From contig QHBP01000364.1 of NCBI GenBank assembly GCA_003244175.1, forward strand, positions 1 to 39,798: a DNA stretch of 39,798 nucleotides, in the 5' to 3' direction. How positions within the stretch are numbered: position 1 is the first letter of the stretch; every line of letters starts with the position of its first letter. The DNA comes from Chloroflexota bacterium. GTDB taxonomy: Bacteria > Chloroflexota > UBA5177. The notes under the pieces are model-generated. The model did not search any database and was not told the DNA's origin. It saw only the letters and a program-made list of their open reading frames with translations. Shown here in pieces: positions 24,563-31,065 of this stretch. The position numbers and the translations under genes were made by a program.

Positions 24563-24629
24563 GCGGCCTACATGTTGCCGCCGGGAGAGAGACTGCCCCT
24601 GGCGAGCCGGAGAGGGACCGACGGCCTAC
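24563..24629 (-). repeat. REP-like element R5 with adjacent half copy
   Basis: The full copy at 24605-24629 reads, on the minus strand, GTAGGCCGTCGGTCCCTCTC then CGGCT, the closest to a consensus. A half copy (GTAGGCCGC at 24563-24571, minus) lies next to it. Both are upstream of the RAYT gene and in its direction. Confidence 0.7.
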
Positions 24630-24706
24630 ATGCTGTTGCCTTCACCACGAATGTTCCCGATGTCAGCGAAATTCTGGCGGCCTCGGAGATTGTCTCAACC
24701 CCCGTT

Positions 24707-24730
24707 GGCGTCCCGGTGGGCGTCCCGGTG
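24707..24730 (+). repeat. Two tandem copies of a 12-base unit
   Basis: GGCGTCCCGGTG occurs twice in a row, preceded by a partial copy (GTTGGCG) and followed by GGCGAG. It lies in the non-coding stretch between RAYT and hypB. The stretch 24522-24817 holds only this repeat and REP pieces, no gene I can support. Confidence 0.5.
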
Positions 24731-24759
24731 GGCGAGAGCATGGATGCTACCGGCGGGGG

Positions 24760-24778
24760 AGCCGGAGAGGGACGCCGA
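24760..24778 (-). repeat. Truncated REP-like element R6
   Basis: AGCCGGAGAGGGAC on the plus strand matches one arm and the centre of the REP element; the GTAG end is missing. It lies 40 bases downstream of the hypB stop. Confidence 0.45.
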
Positions 24779-24817
24779 TCAGGGCAATGCCATGCAGGGG
24801 TTCTCTCCGCCACGTCC

Positions 24818-25531
24818 TCAATGATAATGGTGTCCGCTGGCAACGAACGCGGGGGGAGCATCGGCCCGGTGCTTCCTCAACCAGGAGCACCACTCATCGA
24901 CACCCTCACCGCTGCGCGCGCTCATCAGAATGCGCTGGACACCCGGATTCACCGCATCCAGGTTGCGATGAAAGAGCTCCATATCGAAGTCCAGATGTGG
25001 CAGCAGATCCACCTTGTTGACCAAGACCAGCTCCACGGACCGGAACATCAGGGGATACTTGACGGGCTTGTCCTCGCCTTCGGTCACCGAGAAGACCATG
25101 ACCCGGCTGTTCTCGCCCACGCGGAATTCGGCCGGACAGACCAGATTCCCCACATTTTCGATGATCAGCACCTCGATGTCGTGCAGCGGCAGCGCCGGGA
25201 GCCCGTGTCGCACCATGTTTGCGTCCAGGTGACACTCGCCTCCAAATCCCGGATCGGTGTTCACCTGGGTGATGGGGATGTTGAACCGCTCCAGCCGGTC
25301 GGCGTCCAGGGTGGTCTGCACGTCGCCCTCCAGGACGCCGATCCGAATCTCACTTCCCATCCGCTCGAGCGTCCGCTCCAACAGCGTGGTCTTACCGGCG
25401 CCGGGCGAGCTCATCATGTTGACGACATAGTTTCCCGCGTGATCGAACTCGTGCCGGTTGCCCTGAGCCAAGGCATCGTTGGCTCCTAATACGTCTTCCA
25501 TGACCGACGCCTTCGTTTCGACCTGTGTCAC
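24818..25531 (-). CDS. hypB: HypB nickel-inserting GTPase
   Basis: A 237-residue SIMIBI GTPase. The P-loop is SSPGAGKTTLLE (around residues 41-52), switch regions include EGDVQTTLDADR, and the guanine motif is VNKVDLLP. The metal site of the G domain is complete: Cys-His in FGGECHLDA and Cys in GNLVCPAEF. The C-terminus ends with a short His cluster (SGHHYH). HypB delivers nickel to [NiFe]-hydrogenase together with HypA and SlyD. It is 47 bases after the NiCoT gene, in one operon. No other hyp or hydrogenase gene is in the window. GGGGAGG precedes the GTG start. Confidence 0.95.
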   Translation of the reverse strand: MTQVETKASVMEDVLGANDALAQGNRHEFDHAGNYVVNMMSSPGAGKTTLLERTLERMGSEIRIGVLEGDVQTTLDADRLERFNIPITQVNTDPGFGGECHLDANMVRHGLPALPLHDIEVLIIENVGNLVCPAEFRVGENSRVMVFSVTEGEDKPVKYPLMFRSVELVLVNKVDLLPHLDFDMELFHRNLDAVNPGVQRILMSARSGEGVDEWCSWLRKHRADAPPAFVASGHHYH

Positions 25532-25578
25532 TTCTGGCCTCCCCTGTATTCAGCGCGCGTTACAAAACCGACAGGGTG

Positions 25579-26697
25579 CTACTGTTTGCCGCCGGCAATG
25601 CCCGAGGCTCGTATGAGATTGTCGTCCATGCGGTCGATGCCCCGAAGCTTGAAGACCAGGACCGAGACAAACCAGCTCGCCATAAAGATTCCGACAATGT
25701 AAAAGCCAAGGACGCTGAAGGGGAGGGTGCTGGCCCAGCCTAGGAGCCCGCTCTTCGTCCCGGTCTCGGTGCCGATAACCTGCAAGACCTCGATCCCGCC
25801 AACGACCAGTGCCACGAGGATCGAGATCAGGGTGATGTTCATGTTGTAATACAGCTTGCGCACCGGCCGGATATACGCCCAGCCGTACGCCCCGAGCATG
25901 GCGATGCCATCGGTGGTGTCGACGAGCGACATGCCGGCGACAAAGAGCAGTGGAAGCAGGAGAATGAACCAGACGGGCATGCCCCCGACGCCGGCGGTTG
26001 CGGACATGCCTAGAATACCCACTTCACTCGCCGTGTCGAAGCCCAGACCAAACAATATCCCAATGGGGTACATGTTCCAGCTGTTGCTGACGACTTTGAG
26101 CAGCGGCCGAAAGAGACGAGCCAGCAGACCTCGGTTCTGCAGGTACTCATCCAGGGTCTTGTCATCGTAGGTTCCGCCCTTCACCACCCTCCGCCACGTC
26201 TTGTAAATGTCAAGCAAGACGACGATGTTGATGGTGGCAATGATGATCAGGAACGCGCCCGAGACCGTCGTGCCAATCACTCCGCCGACGGATTTCATCT
26301 GGGGCAAGTTCGTCTTGACGTACGCAGCCGACAGGGCGATAAGCGCCGAGAGGAAGAAGACAACGGTGGAATGCCCAAGCGAGAAGAAAAAGCCCACCGC
26401 GACGGGACGCTTCCCATCCTGCATCAGCTTCCGGGTCGTGTTATCGATTGCCGCGATGTGGTCGGGGTCGACGGCGTGGCGGAGGCCGAAGCCGTAGGCC
26501 ACGGGCGCTAGGCCAAGTAGGAGCCCGTACTTCACGGACGAGAGGAGCAGCGCGGCCCACACGGCGATATTGAAGCCGATCAAGATGGCGTAAATGCCGA
26601 TTAAGCGCCGTCTGAGGTCCGGAGGCGCCTCGGCCCAAAATGTTGCAACGCGCCTTAGCGCTCCCGCGTCCCGGACGCCACATACGGGCATTCCCAT
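25579..26697 (-). CDS. NiCoT-family nickel/cobalt permease
   Basis: A 372-residue, eight-helix membrane transporter. The signature HAVDPDHIAAIDNTTRKL in helix 2 is the metal-recognition motif. Others are FFFSLGHSTVVF, LFGLGFDTASEVGIL and LLFVAGMSLVDTTDGIAM, all standard for HoxN/NixA/NhlF. It imports Ni2+ (or Co2+) with high affinity. The start at 26695-26697 is set by GGAGAGGAA upstream; a longer frame begins 30 codons earlier without such a site. Downstream hypB points to nickel as the substrate. The promoter region holds an inverted repeat at 26782-26797 and the gene for a Fur-family regulator lies just upstream. Confidence 0.94.
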   Translation of the reverse strand: MGMPVCGVRDAGALRRVATFWAEAPPDLRRRLIGIYAILIGFNIAVWAALLLSSVKYGLLLGLAPVAYGFGLRHAVDPDHIAAIDNTTRKLMQDGKRPVAVGFFFSLGHSTVVFFLSALIALSAAYVKTNLPQMKSVGGVIGTTVSGAFLIIIATINIVVLLDIYKTWRRVVKGGTYDDKTLDEYLQNRGLLARLFRPLLKVVSNSWNMYPIGILFGLGFDTASEVGILGMSATAGVGGMPVWFILLLPLLFVAGMSLVDTTDGIAMLGAYGWAYIRPVRKLYYNMNITLISILVALVVGGIEVLQVIGTETGTKSGLLGWASTLPFSVLGFYIVGIFMASWFVSVLVFKLRGIDRMDDNLIRASGIAGGKQ

Positions 26698-26781
26698 AGC
26701 GGTTCCTCTCCTCTCCCATTCCTCGTTCGGTAGGGGACAAATTGGAACTTGGTATTTAGTTGTATACGTCTTCGCGAAAAT

Positions 26782-26797
26782 ATGCAAGTCATTGCAA
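26782..26797. promoter_or_regulatory. Candidate Fur-family (Nur-like) operator
   Basis: ATGCAA, four bases, TTGCAA: an inverted repeat (TGCAA-N4-TTGCA exact) 85 bases before the NiCoT start and between it and the regulator gene. The Streptomyces nickel regulator Nur binds a TTGCAA-N5-TTGCAA-like site, so this is close except for spacing. On the minus strand the right half overlaps TTGCAT, a possible -35 element 15 bases before TATACA. Confidence 0.55.
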
Positions 26798-26823
26798 GCA
26801 CAAACGATAGCGATTTAGACAAT

Positions 26824-26847
26824 CCACCGGCGCAAGCGCGCCGGTGG
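26824..26847 (-). terminator. Terminator hairpin after the Fur-family gene
   Basis: CCACCGGCGC and GCGCCGGTGG form a perfect 10-base-pair stem with a four-base loop, starting one base beyond the regulator's stop. The following minus-strand sequence (ATTGTCTAAAT) is A/T-rich but lacks a clear U-run. Confidence 0.7.
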
Positions 26848-26848
26848 C

Positions 26849-27289
26849 CTAGGTGTCCGACCTTGCGGCGCATCTCCGGCAGAGGCCATGAAGCACGAGA
26901 TGCTGCATGTCCACGCGCACGCCGTAGGCGCCGGTCAGGTCGTCGGCAAAGCGCTGGAACGGCGCATCGCCCATCTCCGCCACGGCTCCGCATCGCCGGC
27001 ACACCATATGGTGATGCGCGTCGGTCATGTATGCCCATCGCGTCCGCTTGTCCCCAAGCTCCACCCGCACGGCCAGGCCATGCTCCTCGAGCGTTTCGAG
27101 CGTGCGATAGACCGTGGACGGATCGATCATCGGATAGCGCTCCAAAATCTGAGCGCGAATGTCCTCGACGCTTCGGTGCTCGTGACCCTCGCGAAGCACC
27201 TCGAGAACACTGACGCGTGCGGACGTGGCGTGCAACCCGCGATCCCGCAGCACTCTCTTGATCGACTCGACGACGTCGGTACTCTGCAC
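26849..27289 (-). CDS. Fur-family metal-dependent regulator (nickel-type candidate)
   Basis: A 146-residue protein with the winged helix (about 1-85: GLHATSARVSVLEVL, then DPSTVYRTLETLEEHGLA, the recognition helix) and the dimerisation domain. Metal motifs are HHHMVCRRCGAVAEM and LHGLCRRCAARS, giving the two CxxC pairs of a structural zinc site and His residues for sensing. It could be Fur, Zur, PerR or Nur by sequence; the next genes are a nickel permease and HypB, so a nickel role is inferred. GTG start with GGAGGAG upstream. Located 151 bases before the permease on the same strand, with a hairpin between. Confidence 0.9.
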   Translation of the reverse strand: MQSTDVVESIKRVLRDRGLHATSARVSVLEVLREGHEHRSVEDIRAQILERYPMIDPSTVYRTLETLEEHGLAVRVELGDKRTRWAYMTDAHHHMVCRRCGAVAEMGDAPFQRFADDLTGAYGVRVDMQHLVLHGLCRRCAARSDT

Positions 27290-27552
27290 GTCTCCTCCAC
27301 CGGGCCGCGCACCGGTCGCGTTCGACGATATGGAGGTGCGCGAAGCTCGAGATACACGGGTAGCTGCCTATTTTATTCCGTCGCGGGCGCGGCACAAGCC
27401 TCTGTGTAAATCTGGCTCGCCTGGCGACCAGGGACCGGTGATAACAGAGGGACCCGCGCACACGTATGACTAACCCATGCCGACCAGGGAGCTCGGGCAT
27501 GTCGCTCTTTGGCGAAGGCCCCTATCCGGCGATTGGCTGGCACGGTTGAACG

Positions 27553-27568
27553 TGGCACGACCCTTGCC
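27553..27568 (+). promoter_or_regulatory. Sigma-54 (-24/-12) promoter before the MFS gene
   Basis: TGGCACG (27553-27559), four bases, TTGCC (27564-27568), with GG and GC 12 bases apart; only the last base departs from consensus. Transcription would begin near 27579, 24 bases before the first GTG of the MFS frame. A second TGGCACG lies about 20 bases upstream without a -12 part. The remaining 27290-27552 stretch holds no gene. Confidence 0.75.
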
Positions 27569-27602
27569 GGTGCCCTCAGGACACGTATACGAATGACCCC
27601 GT

Positions 27603-29504
27603 GTGACGTCCGTGATTGCCACGGGTTTCCGGTCCTTGGAAGACGCGATACGCTCGCGAGAAGGGAACGGGAAAATTAGTGCGACCGTGAGTGCGGAGCC
27701 ACGATCCGTGCGGAGCCTCGTACCGGCGCGGATGGACCGCCTGCCCTGGACGCGTTTCCACTGGTTGGTCATCATCGGTCTGGGCGTGTCGTGGATCCTC
27801 GACGGCCTCGAAATCCAGATCGCCTCCACCGTCGGCACCGTCCTGCAGGACAAGCACACCCTCCACCTGACCACGGGCGACGTCGGCACACTGGGCTCGG
27901 TGTACCTGTTTGGCGAGGTCGTGGGAGCCCTGCTCTTCGGCCGGATAACGGACATGATCGGGCGAAAGAAGATGTTCGTCGCCTGTCTGGGCCTCTACCT
28001 TGTCGCCAGCGGCGCCGGCGGCTTCTCGTTCAATCTGTGGTTTCTTCTGGCCTGCCGATTTCTAGCCGGGATGGGTATCGGCGGCGAGTACACGGCGATC
28101 AACTCCGCGATCGACGAGCTGATCCCGTCGCACTATCGCGGCCGCGTGGACATCGCGGTCAACGGCACCTATTGGGCAGGTGCGATGATCGGCGCCCTGT
28201 CATCGATATACCTCCTCGACCCGCATGTGTTTCCGATCAACGTGGGCTGGCGGATAGGGTTCTTCATCGGACCCATCGCAGGATTGTTCATCATCTACCT
28301 GCGCCGAACCATTCCCGAGAGTCCACGCTGGCTGATGACCCATGGGCGCGAAGAGGAGGCCGAGCGAATAGTCGACGAGATCGAGGAGCGAGTGCGCAGC
28401 GAAGGTGTGCACCTCGAGCCGGTACCGGACAGTAAGGCGCTGGAAGTGAAGGCGACCGGCTCCGTCTCCTACATCCAGATCGCAAAGACCATGCTCGGTC
28501 ACTACCCGTCGCGATCGTTTCTGGGTTTTTCGATGATGGTGACGCAGGCGTTTCTCTACAACGCGATCTTCTTCACCTATGCCCTTGTGCTTCAGCACTT
28601 CTACAACATCAAATCCGACCGGATCGGGATATATTTCTTCCCATTTGCCGCCGGCAATCTATTGGGTCCATTCCTTCTCGGGCCCCTCTTCGATACCGTG
28701 GGCCGGCGCAAAATGATCCTCTCCACCTACGGTGGATCGGGGATCTTGCTGGCGATTTCGGCGATGCTGTTCAGCGCGGGAGCGCTGAACGCGGTGACGC
28801 AGACCGCCTTTTGGTGCGTCATCTTTTTCTTCGCCTCGGCCGGCGCCTCGTCCGCTTACCTCACGGTGAGTGAGATCTTTCCGCTCGAGCTGCGCGGCCA
28901 GGCGATATCCTTCTTCTTCGCATTTTCCCAGCTGGCGGGCGGCGTCGCGGCTCCCAGGATTTTCGCGGGCCTCATCGGCAACGGTACCAGCCGCGGCCCC
29001 TTGACCCTGGGCTATTTTATCGGCGCGGGGATCATGATCGCCGGCGGAGTCATCGCCTGGTTCTTCGGGGTAAACGCCGAACGGCAATCACTGGAGGACA
29101 TCGCGACACCCCTGTCGGCGGTCTCACGCCCTTCCGCCGGGCCGGCTAGCGATTACGCGTCCGCGCAGTCGCACGACGTCTCTGGCTACTCGGTGCACAC
29201 GAATGAGGCTGGCGGCGAGCACCGTGCCACAGCATGCGTAAACGGTAGCTGCTTGACCGGGACGAAGATCGTGGATGGCTCCCGTAGCCGCTCCCACGTG
29301 TATCCTTGTCCCGCCGGACACAGCGATGCGATAGGACCGGCCTCCGGCGTGCATCGTGATCCGGCTCGGCGAGGCGCCTGTTATAGTTCCGGACAGTCGG
29401 ATCCGGCGGCCGGCGAGAGCCGATTTGTGGACGTGAACGCTGGTCGCGGCCAGAGGAGTCCCGAGGCAGCACGCGTATACCGTCACTGTCTCGTGCAGGC
29501 GTAA
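27603..29504 (+). CDS. MFS transporter, sugar/organic-acid porter type, with extended tail
   Basis: A 633-residue frame whose residues 45-505 form a 12-helix MFS porter. The helix 2-3 loop is FGRITDMIGRKKM, helix 5 is GMGIGGEYTAINSAIDELIPSHYRGR, PESPRWLM follows helix 6, and the second half has FDTVGRRKMI. These match the sugar/aromatic-acid branch of the family; the substrate is unknown. The N-terminal start is uncertain (GTG 27603, GTG 27687 or ATG 27732). The last 125 residues have no homology and lie antisense to the gene at 29124-30209, so the natural stop may have been lost. The upstream sigma-54 promoter is the likely control. Confidence 0.85.
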   Translation: MTSVIATGFRSLEDAIRSREGNGKISATVSAEPRSVRSLVPARMDRLPWTRFHWLVIIGLGVSWILDGLEIQIASTVGTVLQDKHTLHLTTGDVGTLGSVYLFGEVVGALLFGRITDMIGRKKMFVACLGLYLVASGAGGFSFNLWFLLACRFLAGMGIGGEYTAINSAIDELIPSHYRGRVDIAVNGTYWAGAMIGALSSIYLLDPHVFPINVGWRIGFFIGPIAGLFIIYLRRTIPESPRWLMTHGREEEAERIVDEIEERVRSEGVHLEPVPDSKALEVKATGSVSYIQIAKTMLGHYPSRSFLGFSMMVTQAFLYNAIFFTYALVLQHFYNIKSDRIGIYFFPFAAGNLLGPFLLGPLFDTVGRRKMILSTYGGSGILLAISAMLFSAGALNAVTQTAFWCVIFFFASAGASSAYLTVSEIFPLELRGQAISFFFAFSQLAGGVAAPRIFAGLIGNGTSRGPLTLGYFIGAGIMIAGGVIAWFFGVNAERQSLEDIATPLSAVSRPSAGPASDYASAQSHDVSGYSVHTNEAGGEHRATACVNGSCLTGTKIVDGSRSRSHVYPCPAGHSDAIGPASGVHRDPARRGACYSSGQSDPAAGESRFVDVNAGRGQRSPEAARVYRHCLVQA

Positions 29505-30209
29505 GTCTTTGAGTGATCCGCCTCCGCCTGCGAGATGAACGGCGGTCCACGATGACACGGCAACTCTTGCAGTGTGTTTTCCCGTTCTGACAGTCAATTC
29601 TCGCCCGCTCAGGGCGACGATGGATCCTTGCAGCCGGACATGTCGTCCCGACGGGCTTACCTTGTCGACCCGTACGTCGAGCGCCACGGCTCGACCCCGT
29701 ATGTCCTCAATACGCACCCGCACCCGCTCGCCCACGTGTAGATTGCGTGTGGAGGCCGGCTGCCCTCCAACCGTGACCGCGGTCCGCGAGGTCAAACTTA
29801 CCTTCGATCGGCCCCGCGCCGCCGCAACCGTAACCGCGTCCGCAGTCAGGGCCACGACGAGGCCGCGAAGAGTCCGTGTCCGAGGCTTCACCGGGTACAC
29901 GCGAACACTCATGGCAACAATATTCCGGCCTCGAACAAACCCGTGAACGCCCACATGGTCGCCTCCGCTCAGGCTCGTCGTCTTCGGAGAGCCCTTTGAC
30001 GACACCTGGGTCTGCGTTCTCATCGTCACTAGGAAGCGCCCGCGATGCGACGTCGTCAAGATGAAGGAGCGGACGCGCACATCGGTCGCCACTCCTCTGA
30101 GCGTCACGGCGCCCGTGGTGTGTCGGGCCGCGGATACCGCGGCCCGAACTGGACTCGGAGTGAGCGATAAGGCGGCGAGTGAGATCAGCGCGACGTGGAC
30201 AGCCCTCAC
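29124..30209 (-). CDS. Secreted protein with four to five DUF5666-like repeats
   Basis: A 361-residue protein: signal peptide at 1-24 (ending SPVRAA), then repeats starting near residues 35, 112, 191, 270 and a cut-off fifth at 346. Each unit of about 77 residues begins with V/I-x-L-x-G-x-I/V, continues with L-T-V, T-A-V-x-V and ends A-x-S-V-R/H-V, the DUF5666-like small beta barrel. Repeats three and four both contain VYACC, giving two vicinal cysteine pairs. The protein is strongly basic. No function is known. GTG start with GGGAGG upstream. Its last 381 bases overlap the MFS frame on the other strand. It is divergent from lexA. Confidence 0.78.
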   Translation of the reverse strand: MRAVHVALISLAALSLTPSPVRAAVSAARHTTGAVTLRGVATDVRVRSFILTTSHRGRFLVTMRTQTQVSSKGSPKTTSLSGGDHVGVHGFVRGRNIVAMSVRVYPVKPRTRTLRGLVVALTADAVTVAAARGRSKVSLTSRTAVTVGGQPASTRNLHVGERVRVRIEDIRGRAVALDVRVDKVSPSGRHVRLQGSIVALSGRELTVRTGKHTARVAVSSWTAVHLAGGGGSLKDLRLHETVTVYACCLGTPLAATSVHVHKSALAGRRIRLSGTITGASPSRITMHAGGRSYRIAVSGGTRIHVGAATGAIHDLRPGQAATVYACCGTVLAASLIRVHRVARDVVRLRGRVIASRPGGRA

Positions 30210-30330
30210 ACTTCCCTCCCGGGAGGTTCGTACGAGCCCCGATCCGATATTTGTTTGCTCGAGCTCTCACGAATGGGGATGCCGCTCGTCAATGGGCATC
30301 GAGAGCACACTAGCGTATGTATTTTCAGGC

Positions 30331-30350
30331 GTCAAGAGCTTCGTCTTGAC
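30331..30350. repeat. Perfect inverted repeat upstream of lexA
   Basis: GTCAAGA, six bases (GCTTCG), TCTTGAC. The right arm contains the first of two TTGACA hexamers before lexA. It may be a second operator or a stem-loop; nothing shows which. Confidence 0.5.
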
Positions 30351-30384
30351 ACTCCTTGACACTCTTGCGGGCGTCTGCTACCAT
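30346..30384 (+). promoter_or_regulatory. lexA promoter with doubled -35
   Basis: TTGACA occurs at 30346-30351 and again at 30356-30361 in a ten-base direct repeat (TTGACACTCC / TTGACACTCT). The second is 17 bases before TACCAT (30379-30384), a good sigma-70 arrangement with transcription starting near 30391. Confidence 0.75.
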
Positions 30385-30386
30385 GT

Positions 30387-30400
30387 GGGACAGGTGTTCT
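30387..30400. promoter_or_regulatory. LexA box (Gram-positive type) over the lexA start site
   Basis: GGGACAGGTGTTCT matches 12 of 14 positions of the CGAAC-RNRY-GTTYC-type LexA site of Bacillus and actinobacteria. It sits just after the -10 hexamer and across the expected transcription start, 20 bases before the ATG, so LexA would repress its own gene. Confidence 0.65.
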
Positions 30401-30420
30401 AGGCGAAGAAAGGGAGACGG

Positions 30421-31053
30421 ATGAGAAAGACAGGCGAGCAAATGCGCGCGCGGATTCTCGAAGCCATCGAGGATCTCAGTATGCGCAACAGCCGTCCTCC
30501 CACTAATCGGGAGCTCGGACAGCACCTTGGAGGAAAGTCGACGGGTCACATCGATTATCACCTGCGCATCTTGAAGGAGCAGGGCAAGATCCATCACGAC
30601 CCGAAGAAGAGCCGCGGGATCGGGATCGCAGGTGCTCTAGAGCGAGAATACGTGCCGCGGTCCGGACAGCAAGTCATGGTGGTGGGCACGATCGCGGCCG
30701 GGTACCCGATCGAAGCGGTTCTCGAACGTGATCAATACGTCACAGTTCCAGGAGTCACGGAAGACAATCTCTTCGCGCTGCGCGTCCGGGGCAAGTCCAT
30801 GATTGAGGATTTGATCGACGATGGGGACATCGTCGTGTGCCGGCGCCAAAATACGGCGCAGAACGGGGACACCGTGGTCGCTCTTCTGACCGGCGGCCCC
30901 ACAGAAAGCGGCGAAGCAACGTTGAAGCGCTTCTACAAGGAAACACACCGGGTTCGCCTGGAACCCCGCAACCCGACGATGGATCCGATCTTTTGTAGTC
31001 CCGAAGAGCTTCTCATCCAGGGCAAGGTCGTCACGGTCATACGTCAGCTGTAG
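30421..31053 (+). CDS. lexA: LexA repressor (SOS regulator)
   Basis: A 210-residue repressor-protease. The N-terminal winged helix has PPTNRELGQHLGGKSTGHIDYHLRILKEQG, differing from the usual LexA helix set but with the same layout. The cleavage site is Ala93-Gly94 in VVGTIAAGYPIEA, the catalytic Ser126 is in RVRGKSMIEDLIDDGD, and Lys169 is in ATLKRFYKE. RecA filaments trigger self-cleavage after DNA damage. AAAGGGAG precedes the ATG. It converges on rpoN with a 12-base gap. Identification is firm on the C-terminal domain and supported by the LexA box in its promoter. Confidence 0.93.
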   Translation: MRKTGEQMRARILEAIEDLSMRNSRPPTNRELGQHLGGKSTGHIDYHLRILKEQGKIHHDPKKSRGIGIAGALEREYVPRSGQQVMVVGTIAAGYPIEAVLERDQYVTVPGVTEDNLFALRVRGKSMIEDLIDDGDIVVCRRQNTAQNGDTVVALLTGGPTESGEATLKRFYKETHRVRLEPRNPTMDPIFCSPEELLIQGKVVTVIRQL

Positions 31054-31065
31054 CTGGGGTTGGTT

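Noticed and set aside
24572-25489. 305-residue plus-strand frame across the REP region and opposite hypB
   Set aside because: It starts in a REP-like element and runs antisense to hypB; no homology seen.
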